A DNA stretch of 64,000 nucleotides from NCBI GenBank assembly GCA_037501455.1, contig CM074855.1, forward strand, positions 27,181,001 to 27,245,000, in the 5' to 3' direction. The position numbers and the translations under genes were made by a program. Below the pieces are notes generated by a model. It saw only the letters and a list, made by a program, of their open reading frames with translations. It had not been told where the DNA came from and searched no databases. Shown piece after piece: positions 11,918 through 24,215 of the stretch; positions within the stretch are counted from its first letter, which is position 1, and each line of letters starts with the position of its first letter. The stretch is from Lantana camara. Its lineage: Eukaryota > Streptophyta > Magnoliopsida > Lamiales > Verbenaceae.

Positions 11918-12024
11918 ATGAGAGAGCCCCATCTCTCGAACTAGTAACGAGAGCACCCCGTCTCTCCAGCAGGTAATGAGAGAACCCCGTCTCTCAGCAG
12001 GTAACGAGAGAACCCCGTCTCTCA
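11918..12024 (-). repeat. Four tandem short hairpins, GAGAGA/TCTCTC
   Basis: Four copies of a unit like GAGAGAACCCCGTCTCTC lie at about 11920, 11949, 11977 and 12005, with a period of about 28 bp. Each has arms of about 6 bp and a C-rich loop on this strand (G-rich in the element RNA). The array is in the 3' untranslated part of the element, between gag and the polypurine tract. Confidence 0.8.
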
Positions 12025-12163
12025 TACACACAAAATAACAATCCAAGAAATAATGATGGAAACATTTATCACACAAGAAGTAAGCATAGTCATGCCAACC
12101 ACATTAATTTATCCTCCATAAGATGCACATTGTTGCTAGCAAAAGTTATAATAATGACAAAAT

Positions 12164-13351
12164 TCATGATGCTCGTGATATGCATGTTTGAATATACCGT
12201 TCACCGTTGATTATGCTATGGATGTAATTGATACCTCTGGCTGCCACATTCGGACCCCCACGTCCATCTTGCACCTCTCCTGCCAAATTATATGCACGAG
12301 CCTGAACTAGTGGCCTCTCACCCCCGACCGACCTTTCTCTTCGCCTTGGACATGTGTTTGCTTGATGCTCGTTGCTCCCGCACCTCATACATAAGTTCAG
12401 TCGCTTCCGGCAAGCCTTGTAAGTGTGATTGTCACGCCCACAATATGCGCAAAGAACCTTTCCCGACTGTGATGGCAATGCCATGGCAAGAGCATTTTCC
12501 GAAGTCGATCTATCAATTTGTGACTTCTTCTTTTTAGGTCTTTCCTGAGATGGTTGGACCGAATCAGTAATGGACCTTTTCATTGCGTTGGAACCTTGTC
12601 CCGATCCTGAAGCTAAGTCCTGTTCAAAATAAGGAAAAGACCTCCTTGCATTGTCCGAATCCTCGACCTTCAGAGCTTTAGTAGTACCTTTAGCCCAGGT
12701 ACTTGTATTAGTAGCTTTCAAGGCATCCTGTATATCCGGCCTGAGTCCCTGCACAAATTGCATCGCCTTGTGGAAATCGTCACTTGCTATGTTGGGTGCA
12801 TAGCGAGATAATCTTTCAAACTCCGCGATGTACTCGCCCACAGATCTCCCTCCTTGTTTCGATTCAGTAAACTCTCTCAATCTACGAGTACGTGAAGTGG
12901 GAGGAATGAACTTGTTTCTGAATTCTCTAATAAAGACCTCCCACGTGATAACTGTCCCGGTGGCCTCCAAGACTATCTGAGTACTCTCCCACCAGGAGTA
13001 AGCCTCGCCCTGAATCAAAGTAAGGGTGCAGCGAGCTTTTTCCTGAGAGTCACATGGAATAAGCTGCCAAATCCTCTCTACCTCTTTGAGCCACATCTCA
13101 GCCTGAATGTCATCGCCCTTATAGAACTTCGGCGGATGCTGGTTCTGAAATTCATGTAGTATGGCAGAAATAGGGTTCTCCGGTGGTGCTATTGGCGTAG
13201 GTGGTGCTGGAGGAACCCGTTCCTGAAGCCTCTGATCAATCAGCTCAACTACGGCGTTCATGAAATCCTAGGGCTGAGCCTGAGGAGGTGGAGGAGGGGG
13301 TGATCTCTCACGGTGACGATGGCGATGAGGTCGATATCTACCACGAGCCAT
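12164..13351 (-). CDS. gag: Gag of the three-LTR element, left copy
   Basis: Gag is the structural protein of the virus-like particle. The family start is ATG at 13349-13351, opening a short Arg/His-rich segment (GRYRPHRHRHRERS) and a proline run. Codon 28 is a TAG stop (13268-13270), where related gypsy-2 has Gln. An open frame of 365 aa follows from ATG 13259-13261. It holds the retrotransposon gag domain (about residues 35-180; FYKGDDIQAEMWL, SWWES) and two CX2CX4HX4C knuckles (CAYCGRDNHTYKAC, CMRCGSNEHQANTC). It ends where relatives enter the protease, before the active-site aspartate. Translation from the second ATG is possible. Confidence 0.85.
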
Positions 13352-13585
13352 CCTGAAATCAAATTACTACACATGCGTGGTTTGATTAATAAATGCAAAT
13401 GTGTGCACATAATTCCATAATACCGATAAAGTACACATTTCAAAGAATCAAAGAGCTCAAATAATTCAAGAATTCAAGTGAGTCACATAATCCATTTAAA
13501 TGCAAGACTCTCAAGTAACAAGTAATCCTATGCCGTTCGACCTAGACTTGACGCGACACGACACTAGAACCTCGGTTTTAAAACC

Positions 13586-13599
13586 GGGCTTTGATACCA
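13586..13599 (-). other. Primer binding site, tRNA-iMet type, left unit
   Basis: The minus strand reads TGGTATCAAAGCCC, close to the usual TGGTATCAGAGC complement of initiator tRNA-Met. It sits 8 nt from LTR-2, the same spacing as in gypsy-1, gypsy-2 and gypsy-3. Confidence 0.88.
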
Positions 13600-13607
13600 C
13601 CTTAAGA

Positions 13608-16457
13608 TGTAGCACCCTAAGCCCCAAGGCACTACATGCCCCGTACTACAGGTCGATCCACCCACGAAATGGATAATCCGTACATGAATCAACCTGCAGC
13701 GAACGGGTGACAATAAAAAAAAACCAACTAGCTAGGCGGGACTAGACCTTAAATGAATTAAATCCAATACATGAAAACTCATAATGCGGAAGCATAACTC
13801 TATCATTTCATCATCGTATATCAAGTATTTATAAGTTCATCAGGTGATAATTAGTATATCAATACATTATCATCTCTCACATACTACACATGCATAAGTC
13901 TCCATATGCTAATAATAACTACAACATGATAACTCGGGAAATCTCACTATCATAAAATATATGAACTGCTAGACTCAGTTGGACGACACGACCCGACTCC
14001 CGCCTAGCACGCCACGAAGGAAACCTGAAAGGTGGAGGCGTGAGTCTGTGAAGACCGAGTGAGGGGCATAAATATATATAAACACAACTAACATGCAAGT
14101 TGTAACCTCGGGTAATGCTTTTGCAATAAAAGTAATATAGGTTCAAGAATATAATACCCATCACCCGAGATTACAACTATCAAGTTTAATAAGTTTATTT
14201 AATTAATTTCATGCTATCAATCCGTAGCCCTGGCGAGTAAGGGCAGTTCTCCAATCTTGCACCATAGTGAATCATTACATGCTAGTTTAATTATCATGTG
14301 ATCAGGCAATTCATTTATAGTGCACACGTATTCATTTCATGAACTCCTTTACTCCGGGTGATGATGGGTTTGCAAAGCCCTAACCATCCATGCTACGTAT
14401 GTCGGGAACATGACTCCCACGTACGGGATTCCTTCCTCCATCAAACCTCCTAGTGGATTCAGGGGTCATCCCAATGATGAGGGGTGTGCAGAGTTACCCG
14501 TCAGCCCTATGCTTTCCCAGTTGGCTCGTACACATACCCTCGGGCCCAAAGTGCTATCATGCTACTCGCCACTAAACAATCACGATATAATCACAATACA
14601 CGCATTGCTTTGCATGATCATGAAATTAATCAAACCACATGCATTGATTTGCATGAGTCTGATTTATTTGAAATTATTTTGAAAGCTTGGAAATGATTAT
14701 AGGAAAATATACGTATACCTTTTGGCTGGAAAGTTCACATAAGGTTGTAGGGTTCTATATAACTAGCAATTAAACCTCACCTGTACAACCAAAATATGAC
14801 AAGGATATACACTAGTGAGCCTGCTCCTCGTCCACGGCCTCGTGATCTGTGCAAACACGACGTGTATACGTGAGACTTGACTCAAAATGGACCAAATAGG
14901 ACGAACGGCGAAAATGCAACGAGACAACGAGAACCGAACAATGAACGATGTGGCATGAAAATATCTTGTTTTAGGATGTATTCAATCATATAATAGCACT
15001 TTGGGATCAAAGAAATCATTGGCGCAAAATGTGACATTAATGCAGAAAATTTTCAACATGCGCATGTTGTATTCAAATGAGCATCACTCCTTCATCGGAA
15101 TGAATTTTAACGAACCGTAAAATTCCTAGAAAACTAGACAAACATATCTTTACAACAATGTAAGGCTCACATTCTAATTCATCCCGAGAAAATACCAGAT
15201 TTCGTTTGAATATGACCCAAAGCAGAAAATTTCCTGCAGCGCTATTAGTGAAAGATGATCGTCGTTCCCTTATCAAACGAAGTCGAAACGATCTGAAAAT
15301 TGGTGGAGATACTTATAACATACCCAAAAATACGCCAGTAAAACGGTTTTGAAAAACTCCAACTCAACAAGCCACAATTCAATTTTAAATTAGGTTAACG
15401 CAGATTCGCGGCAGTTTGGCGGCACCAAATTAAAACGGTCATAACTCACAAACGAAAATAGATATTGACGAACCGTAAAAAGTAGAGTTTTCTAAACTTC
15501 AAACACTTGCTACAGTAGAAAATTCAGAGGAATTGGACCAGGGGAGGGTTCGGAAAAAACAGGGGAAGTCAGAAAATAATTCTCAAACTATACCAACACC
15601 AAACCAAGGCAATTAAATTACTCCAAACCATCATATATTATGCATATATGTTCAAAGTATCATAAAATATAAGATAAAAAATCAAACCATGCTTGATCAT
15701 CAAGATTTCCCCCTTTCTAATTCTTATAAAATTCCATCACATAAGCTCAAGTTTTGCAAGAATTCATGAATCAAATCATGGTATAATCATATATTCATGT
15801 CTCTAACAACAAGTAATCCCTATAATCCATAAATTCTCAAACCCTAGCTTCAATCAAGATTATCAAGAAATCATGTAGAACCTCCATCTCTACCTTTAAA
15901 GAAAATAGAAGAAGAAGATGAAGTTGAGGAAGCTTCAAAGTTTGCAAATTTGCCAGAAAACTAGCTTGAATTTGATGAAATCCTTTCTTCCTCTTCTTGG
16001 CTTTGATCGAGAGAATAAGGAGCAAGAAAGCAAGTGTTTGTATGGTTTGAATGAAACGAAATGAGAGGAAGGGATGTTTCTACGTGATTCATCTCTTGAA
16101 ATATATGAAATGATTCAAATTGCAATCAAGTCCCTCAAATGTGTAAGTTATGCAATTAAGTATGTATGGTTTTGAAATATAATCAATCAAGTCCTTGTAA
16201 GTTCATGCAATTAAGTCCCTAAAGTTAGAAAATGATCAAATAGGGACAAGTTCGTAATTAAACCACTTCCGGTAAATATTTCACGCAATAATTATTTTTC
16301 CATGACATGAAATAATTTTTCAATGATATGAATTCATATATTTCACATAATTAATATGTCATGAATTCTATATAATTTCATGAAAGTGTACTAAAATTTA
16401 ATTTATAAAATTATAATGAAACGTAGGAAATTAATTAATGAAAATCGGGGCGTTACA
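13608..16457 (-). repeat. LTR-2 (middle) of the array, mosaic
   Basis: 2850 bp. In its first 835 bp it matches LTR-3 at all seven sites where LTR-1 differs. In its right part it matches LTR-1 at the three sites where LTR-3 differs (offsets about 1896, 2102 and 2233). One difference near 16101 is private. It serves as 5' LTR of the left unit and 3' LTR of the right unit. Confidence 0.93.
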
Positions 16458-16458
16458 A

Positions 16459-16471
16459 CTCTCCCCCCTTA
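16459..16471 (-). other. Polypurine tract, right gag unit
   Basis: Same AAGGGGGGAGA tract on the minus strand as in the left unit, directly before LTR-2. Confidence 0.85.
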
Positions 16472-16474
16472 AAA

Positions 16475-16493
16475 GGACCTGGTCCCCAGGTCC
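16475..16493 (-). other. Polypurine-tract hairpin, right unit
   Basis: Identical copy of the 8-bp-stem, 3-nt-loop hairpin seen at 11870-11888, beside the tract of the right unit. Confidence 0.75.
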
Positions 16494-16522
16494 AATGTTG
16501 AGTTTTAAATTCCAAACCAGCA

Positions 16523-16629
16523 ATGAGAGAGCCCCATCTCTCGAACTAGTAACGAGAGCACCCCGTCTCTCCAGCAGGTAATGAGAGAACCCCGTCTCTC
16601 AGCAGGTAACGAGAGAACCCCGTCTCTCA
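16523..16629 (-). repeat. Four tandem short hairpins, right unit
   Basis: Second copy of the GAGAGA/TCTCTC array, unchanged from 11918-12024. Confidence 0.8.
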
Positions 16630-16768
16630 TACACACAAAATAACAATCCAAGAAATAATGATGGAAACATTTATCACACAAGAAGTAAGCATAGTCATGC
16701 CAACCACATTAATTTATCCTCCATAAGATGCACATTGTTGCTAGCAAAAGTTATAATAATGACAAAAT

Positions 16769-17956
16769 TCATGATGCTCGTGATATGCATGTTTGAATAT
16801 ACCGTTCACCGTTGATTATGCTATGGATGTAATTGATACCTCTGGCTGCCACATTCGGACCCCCACGTCCATCTTGCACCTCTCCTGCCAAATTATATGC
16901 ACGAGCCTGAACTAGTGGCCTCTCACCCCCGACCGACCTTTCTCTTCGCCTTGGACATGTGTTTGCTTGATGCTCGTTGCTCCCGCACCTCATACATAAG
17001 TTCAGTCGCTTCCGGCAAGCCTTGTAAGTGTGATTGTCACGCCCACAATATGCGCAAAGAACCTTTCCCGACTGTGATGGCAATGCCATGGCAAGAGCAT
17101 TTTCCGAAGTCGATCTATCAATTTGTGACTTCTTCTTTTTAGGTCTTTCCTGAGATGGTTGGACCGAATCAGTAATGGACCTTTTCATTGCGTTGGAACC
17201 TTGTCCCGATCCTGAAGCTAAGTCCTGTTCAAAATAAGGAAAAGACCTCCTTGCATTGTCCGAATCCTCGACCTTCAGAGCTTTAGTAGTACCTTTAGCC
17301 CAGGTACTTGTATTAGTAGCTTTCAAGGCATCCTGTATATCCGGCCTGAGTCCCTGCACAAATTGCATCGCCTTGTGGAAATCGTCACTTGCTATGTTGG
17401 GTGCATAGCGAGATAATCTTTCAAACTCCGCGATGTACTCGCCCACAGATCTCCCTCCTTGTTTCGATTCAGTAAACTCTCTCAATCTACGAGTACGTGA
17501 AGTGGGAGGAATGAACTTGTTTCTGAATTCTCTAATAAAGACCTCCCACGTGATAACTGTCCCGGTGGCCTCCAAGACTATCTGAGTACTCTCCCACCAG
17601 GAGTAAGCCTCGCCCTGAATCAAAGTAAGGGTGCAGCGAGCTTTTTCCTGAGAGTCACATGGAATAAGCTGCCAAATCCTCTCTACCTCTTTGAGCCACA
17701 TCTCAGCCTGAATGTCATCGCCCTTATAGAACTTCGGCGGATGCTGGTTCTGAAATTCATGTAGTATGGCAGAAATAGGGTTCTCCGGTGGTGCTATTGG
17801 CGTAGGTGGTGCTGGAGGAACCCGTTCCTGAAGCCTCTGATCAATCAGCTCAACTACGGCGTTCATGAAATCCTAGGGCTGAGCCTGAGGAGGTGGAGGA
17901 GGGGGTGATCTCTCACGGTGACGATGGCGATGAGGTCGATATCTACCACGAGCCAT
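16769..17956 (-). CDS. gag: Gag of the three-LTR element, right copy
   Basis: The 365-aa frame (from ATG 17864-17866) is identical in protein sequence to the left copy, and the same TAG at codon 28 (17873-17875) separates it from the Arg/His-rich leader peptide starting at 17954-17956. The shared stop shows that the mutation predates the duplication. The domains are as in the left copy: gag domain, basic linker (RPKKKK) and two zinc knuckles. No pol follows. Confidence 0.85.
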
Positions 17957-18190
17957 CCTGAAATCAAATTACTACACATGCGTGGTTTGATTAATAAATG
18001 CAAATGTGTGCACATAATTCCATAATACCGATAAAGTACACATTTCAAAGAATCAAAGAGCTCAAATAATTCAAGAATTCAAGTGAGTCACATAATCCAT
18101 TTAAATGCAAGACTCTCAAGTAACAAGTAATCCTATGCCGTTCGACCTAGACTTGACGCGACACGACACTAGAACCTCGGTTTTAAAACC

Positions 18191-18204
18191 GGGCTTTGAT
18201 ACCA
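18191..18204 (-). other. Primer binding site, right unit
   Basis: Same tRNA-iMet-type site as at 13586-13599, 8 nt from LTR-3. This is the site for the complete array transcript. Confidence 0.88.
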
Positions 18205-18212
18205 CCTTAAGA

Positions 18213-21062
18213 TGTAGCACCCTAAGCCCCAAGGCACTACATGCCCCGTACTACAGGTCGATCCACCCACGAAATGGATAATCCGTACATGAATCAACCT
18301 GCAGCGAACGGGTGACAATAAAAAAAAACCAACTAGCTAGGCGGGACTAGACCTTAAATGAATTAAATCCAATACATGAAAACTCATAATGCGGAAGCAT
18401 AACTCTATCATTTCATCATCGTATATCAAGTATTTATAAGTTCATCAGGTGATAATTAGTATATCAATACATTATCATCTCTCACATACTACACATGCAT
18501 AAGTCTCCATATGCTAATAATAACTACAACATGATAACTCGGGAAATCTCACTATCATAAAATATATGAACTGCTAGACTCAGTTGGACGACACGACCCG
18601 ACTCCCGCCTAGCACGCCACGAAGGAAACCTGAAAGGTGGAGGCGTGAGTCTGTGAAGACCGAGTGAGGGGCATAAATATATATAAACACAACTAACATG
18701 CAAGTTGTAACCTCGGGTAATGCTTTTGCAATAAAAGTAATATAGGTTCAAGAATATAATACCCATCACCCGAGATTACAACTATCAAGTTTAATAAGTT
18801 TATTTAATTAATTTCATGCTATCAATCCGTAGCCCTGGCGAGTAAGGGCAGTTCTCCAATCTTGCACCATAGTGAATCATTACATGCTAGTTTAATTATC
18901 ATGTGATCAGGCAATTCATTTATAGTGCACACGTATTCATTTCATGAACTCCTTTACTCCGGGTGATGATGGGTTTGCAAAGCCCTAACCATCCATGCTA
19001 CGTATGTCGGGAACATGACTCCCACGTACGGGATTCCTTCCTCCATCAAACCTCCTAGTGGATTCAGGGGTCATCCCAATGATGAGGGGTGTGCAGAGTT
19101 ACCCGTCAGCCCTATGCTTTCCCAGTTGGCTCGTACACATACCCTCGGGCCCAAAGTGCTATCATGCTACTCGCCACTAAACAATCACGATATAATCACA
19201 ATACACGCATTGCTTTGCATGATCATGAAATTAATCAAACCACATGCATTGATTTGCATGAGTCTGATTTATTTGAAATTATTTTGAAAGCTTGGAAATG
19301 ATTATAGGAAAATATACGTATACCTTTTGGCTGGAAAGTTCACATAAGGTTGTAGGGTTCTATATAACTAGCAATTAAACCTCACCTGTACAACCAAAAT
19401 ATGACAAGGATATACACTAGTGAGCCTGCTCCTCGTCCACGGCCTCGTGATCTGTGCAAACACGACGTGTATACGTGAGACTTGACTCAAAATGGACCAA
19501 ATAGGACGAACGGCGAAAATGCAACGAGACAACGAGAACCGAACAATGAACGATGTGGCATGAAAATATCTTGTTTTAGGATGTATTCAATCATATAATA
19601 GCACTTTGGGATCAAAGAAATCATTGGCGCAAAATGTGACATTAATGCAGAAAATTTTCAACATGCGCATGTTGTATTCAAATGAGCATCACTCCTTCAT
19701 CGGAATGAATTTTAACGAACCGTAAAATTCCTAGAAAACTAGACAAACATATCTTTACAACAATGTAAGGCTCACATTCTAATTCATCCCGAGAAAATAC
19801 CAGATTTCGTTTGAATATGACCCAAAGCAGAAAATTTCCTGCAGCGCTATTAGTGAAAGATGATCGTCGTTCCCTTATCAAACGAAGTCGAAACGATCTG
19901 AAAATTGGTGGAGATACTTATAACATACCCAAAAATACGCCAGTAAAACGGTTTTGAAAAACTCCAACTCAACAAGCCACAATTCAATTTTAAATTAGGT
20001 TAACGCAGATTCGCGGCAGTTTGGCGGCACCAAATTAAAACGGTCATAACTCACAAACGAAAATAGATATTGACGAACCGTAAAAAGTAGAGTTTTCTAA
20101 ACTTCAAATACTTGCTACAGTAGAAAATTCAGAGGAATTGGACCAGGGGAGGGTTCGGAAAAAACAGGGGAAGTCAGAAAATAATTCTCAAACTATACCA
20201 ACACCAAACCAAGGCAATTAAATTACTCCAAACCATCATATATTATGCATATATGTTCAAAGTATCATAAAATATAAGATAAAAAATCAAACCATGCTTG
20301 ATCATCAAGATTTTCCCCTTTCTAATTCTTATAAAATTCCATCACATAAGCTCAAGTTTTGCAAGAATTCATGAATCAAATCATGGTATAATCATATATT
20401 CATGTCTCTAACAACAAGTAATCCCTATAATCCATAAATTCTCAAGCCCTAGCTTCAATCAAGATTATCAAGAAATCATGTAGAACCTCCATCTCTACCT
20501 TTAAAGAAAATAGAAGAAGAAGATGAAGTTGAGGAAGCTTCAAAGTTTGCAAATTTGCCAGAAAACTAGCTTGAATTTGATGAAATCCTTTCTTCCTCTT
20601 CTTGGCTTTGATCGAGAGAATAAGGAGCAAGAAAGCAAGTGTTTGTATGGTTTGAATGAAACGAAATGAGAGGAAGGGATGTTTCTACGTGATTCATCTC
20701 TTGAAATAAATGAAATGATTCAAATTGCAATCAAGTCCCTCAAATGTGTAAGTTATGCAATTAAGTATGTATGGTTTTGAAATATAATCAATCAAGTCCT
20801 TGTAAGTTCATGCAATTAAGTCCCTAAAGTTAGAAAATGATCAAATAGGGACAAGTTCGTAATTAAACCACTTCCGGTAAATATTTCACGCAATAATTAT
20901 TTTTCCATGACATGAAATAATTTTTCAATGATATGAATTCATATATTTCACATAATTAATATGTCATGAATTCTATATAATTTCATGAAAGTGTACTAAA
21001 ATTTAATTTATAAAATTATAATGAAACGTAGGAAATTAATTAATGAAAATCGGGGCGTTACA
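18213..21062 (-). repeat. LTR-3 of the array (right, outer 5' LTR)
   Basis: 2850 bp, ending GGCGTTACA at 21062 and followed by the target duplication TGATG. In transcription order it is the first LTR and would hold the promoter for the whole array. It has three private differences in its right part (near 20109, 20315 and 20446). Confidence 0.93.
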
Positions 21063-21067
21063 TGATG

Positions 21068-22312
21068 GGTCGAAGATTCACATTTGGTGGGATCGGTGGC
21101 TCCCTCGACCCTTCGATTATCATCCAAAATTTAGACTAAACATGTCCATCTCTCCGGAATGGGTGTCGTATCTTTTGAAGCTGGGTCTCTTGCAATGGGA
21201 TGAGGAGTTAGTTCGGAATGTGTTCTGGGAGAGGGATGCTCAAACTATCTTAAGCATCCCCCTGGGCGTGGTGCGGCGTGATGACGAGATGGTTTGGCAT
21301 TTTAACAAGACCGGGGTGTTTTCGGTGAAGAGTGCATATCACCTTGCAGTGTCGTTGGCGGAGCATGGGCAAGCCTCTTCCTCTAATCGGGAACGGGCCA
21401 TTTGGAAGGAAATCTGGAAAGTTAAAGCTCAACCAAAAGTTAGGAATTTCCTCCGGAGATGTAGTCATGGCATTCTCCCTACCGGTGCACTTCTTCAATA
21501 CCGTCACCTTGGCACGGACTCCAACTGTCCGATCTGCGAAGCTCCAATGGAAGACTTGGGTCATGCTCTGGTTAACTGCCCTTTCGCCCGTCTTGTTTGG
21601 GCAGTTTCTTGCTTACCCTGGAGAGTTATTCAACCGCTCGCTGACATTTTCTGTGAGGGGATGGCCCAAGCAATGAAGGAGTTGGATGTTATGGATGGCA
21701 GCAAGTTGGCTACTATCTGCTGGTCCATATGGCAAGCTCGCAATTCACGACTTATGGAAGACGTGCGGTGGCAGCCTCATGAGGTTGTTAGGCACGCGAT
21801 GGACAATCTGTTGATGACCACCGCCATTGATGAGGAACAGAACTTGCAGCATCCATCTTCGGATCGAGTTAAATGGAATCACCCGGAAGGAGATTGGATC
21901 AAGATTAATTTTGATGGGGCTGTTTTCAGTGAGAGGAACTCAGTGGGAATTGGGGTGGTGGTTCGAGATTCGGAGGGTCAGTGTGTTGGTTGGGAAACGG
22001 ACGTCCGGTTGAACTCGACAGATCCGGCACTTGCGGAAGCTCAGGCGGCATTGTCGGCAATTATTTTAGGACGCGACTTTGGTTGGAGAAAGGTTATCCT
22101 GGAAGGCGACTCGCTGAACCTTATTAACAGCTTACTTAAGAATACGGAGGATCTTCCGGACGTGGGCAACATTGTTTCTAATATCAAGCACTTCAGTAGA
22201 TGCTTTGAGAAGATTCGCTTTTCCTTCACTAGATCGTAATGCGGCCTCGGCCTGCGTTGGTTCGTCGGATATTTCGACCTTTGTTTCTACTTTTGTTCTT
22301 GCGGATATTGCT
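21068..22312 (+). pseudogene. LINE ORF2 3' part: zinc-binding region and RNase H
   Basis: This continues ORF2 in the frame left at 9003; the join falls in the conserved WRVGDG.KIHIW..RWLP region. It contains the plant LINE zf-RVT domain (about 21300-21600; WKVKAQPKVRNF, CPICEAPMEDLGHALVNC). An RNase H domain follows (about 21890-22230), with acidic residues in KINFDGAVF, LAEAQAAL and LEGDS. A late frameshift near 22235 makes the open frame stop at 22239; in the other frame the tail runs to TAG at 22310-22312 (LADIA). The poly(A) begins about 28 bp later. Confidence 0.9.
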
Positions 22313-22366
22313 TAGTTTTTTGCCGCCGTGGCTGGTCGTCAAAAAAAAAAAGATTAATTCGACAAA

Positions 22367-22705
22367 AAAAATTGATCCAATTTACAGTAAGATATAATAA
22401 AATTTTAAAATAAGCAAAGTCGCCGCAAATATATAATACTTACCAAAGAAATTGTTACGTAAAGAAGTATTTTGAAAGGAAAACGTTAATAACAAATGTC
22501 ATATCTCTATACGAAATAATGGAGTTATATCATTAGCTACAATGATACACGTATTGATTTTATTAAAGTTAATTAAATTGCTTGATTTTATATTTGTTCC
22601 ATTTGTATTTCTAATCATTCATCAATTTCCTTTTATAGGTTTCATATATATTAAAATTCGGATTAAATGCATATCATGATATCGAATTTGAATTAATATT
22701 AAAAT
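22367..22705. other. AT-rich intergenic DNA
   Basis: I see no gene or clear repeat here. It is the original flank of the LINE insertion site. Confidence 0.6.
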
Positions 22706-24215
22706 TAGGGCTGTCAATGATCGAATTTTAATCCGAATCTGATTCGAAAATTGACACATTCGATCGATAAAAAAATTTGATGGATCATATCCGATAATAA
22801 ATATCCATTATCCGAAATAAATGGAGCGAATATAAAATTAAGGAATCCAATCCGTTAACGATCCGAATCCGATTTATATAATATATATTAAATTAATTAT
22901 TTTTTATATTAGTAAAAATAATTAAATTAAAACTTCAACGTGTAAATTATATAAGTAAGTATCTTAATAATAATATATGTAGGGCTGTCAACGGGTCGGA
23001 TTCGCGCAAGATTAGGAAATTATGGATCCGAATCTGACAAGAAGATCCGATAATCGGATCCGAGTCCGAATCCTATAGGATTCAGATTCATTAATACTAA
23101 GTCCGCATGTTAACGGATCGGATCAGATCCGATAAAAGATCCAACCCGATTAACAATAAAATTTAAAATTTTTTATAAAGAAATAAATATAAAAAATATA
23201 AATATAAATATTTAATAAATAATTATTACTTGATGAATTGTTTAATGGTTTTGTGTATATGCATTTAAAATAGGTTGATTTAAGATTATTGATAAAAAAA
23301 AACATATTTTTTAGAATAAATAATTTAACTTTTATTATTATTTAAGTGAACATATGTGAAATTTTTAATTTTAATTATTCTATTTAATATTTTTTACTAA
23401 TAAAATAATTAATTTAATAAAATATTAAAAAAAAAATGGATTCGGATTTTTAACGAATCGGATTCCTTAATTCCATATCCGATCCATTTATTTCGAATAA
23501 CGAATATTTATAATCGGATATGATCCATCAGACTTTTTTATCGAACGAATATGATAAAATTTGGATCGGACTCGGATTAAAATCCGATCCATTGTTAGCC
23601 CTAAATATATGTAATATATATTTTGAAATAAAATTAAAATATAAAGTAATCTATCGCACTAATTAGGAGAGGGATTGAAAATGCAAGATGCCCTAAATCC
23701 TACAAAGCTCTCCAGCAGCACAAAGTTCTTCCATCTCCATCACTTTTTCCCATCTTCTCCAACTAGATAGTCTCGTCCCCATCGTCTTCTCCATTCTACC
23801 AAACGCCGTGAGATATGCCATTTCCGCCTAGCCACCGCCAAGCTCCCCACTGCAGCCTCCACCAAACGTTGTCTCCGCCAATCACGCAACCAATGTCACA
23901 GATCTAAGTTTCGTGTACTTAAAGATATTTCTCAGCATCTGTCTCCTTCCATCCTTCTACTCAGAGCAATCCAACTTTGAATTTGTGCTTTAATTATTTT
24001 TGCCGTTCTGAGAAACGAGAGATCGGAAAAAGGGATTTACATTTTTATTGGGTCGAATTTTCTCGTCGGATAATTCGACCGGATAAAGTCCAAATATGAT
24101 ATAAAAACATCCGAATCTATAGGATCCGGATCCGGATTCGGTTTTTAGATTTTACAATCGGACTCGGATCCGGAATACTCAAATTCGATCGGAATCCGAT
24201 CCGTTGAGAGCCCTA
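22706..24215. mobile_element. Possible larger hAT-like element enclosing another
   Basis: The left end TAGGGCTGTCAATGATCG and the right end, which reads TAGGGCTCTCAACGG on the reverse strand, look like hAT termini. Flanking 8-mers (ATTAAAAT and AGTTCCAA) do not match. Segment 23680-24000 is less AT-rich and resembles a UTR or genic fragment, possibly captured, but no protein is recognised. The subterminal arms are full of ATCCGAATCC-type repeats. Confidence 0.45.
22980..23603. mobile_element. Non-autonomous hAT-like element with 8-bp TSD
   Basis: It starts TAGGGCTGTCAACGG and ends CCATTGTTAGCCCTA, flanked by the perfect 8-bp duplication AATATATG (22972-22979 and 23604-23611). It is 624 bp, AT-rich inside, with GGATCCGA-like subterminal repeats and no coding capacity. 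It lies inside the possible larger element. Confidence 0.75.

Larger units (their letters stand above)
9004..21062 (-). mobile_element. Three-LTR, two-gag array of a gag-only gypsy element
   Basis: The array is LTR-gag-LTR-gag-LTR, transcribed on the minus strand, flanked by the 5-bp duplication TGATG (8999-9003 and 21063-21067). The repeat period is 4604-4605 bp: an LTR of about 2850 bp plus a 1755-bp internal region. Each internal region has a primer site for initiator tRNA-Met, gag and a polypurine tract, but no protease, reverse transcriptase or integrase. It therefore depends on another element. Gag and LTR length suggest a Del/Tekay-like gypsy relative. Gag-only elements with LTRs are known in plants as TR-GAG. 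The LTRs differ at only about ten sites, so it is young. Confidence 0.93.
4491..22350 (+). mobile_element. Full-length L1-type LINE, split by an LTR array
   Basis: A non-LTR retrotransposon with a 5' UTR of about 280 bp, ORF1, ORF2 and a poly(A) tail (22341-22350). It is flanked by the 16-bp target duplication AGATTAATTCGACAAA (4475-4490 and 22351-22366). Without the LTR insertion (9004-21062 plus one 5-bp duplicate) it is about 5.8 kb, the usual size of plant L1 elements. The long duplication and poly(A) fit target-primed reverse transcription. Both ORFs contain stops or frameshifts, so it is now defective. Confidence 0.93.

Noticed and set aside
23680..24000. Host exon or gene start
   Set aside because: Resembles a C-rich UTR or genic fragment, but no sustained open frame or splice pattern I can support.
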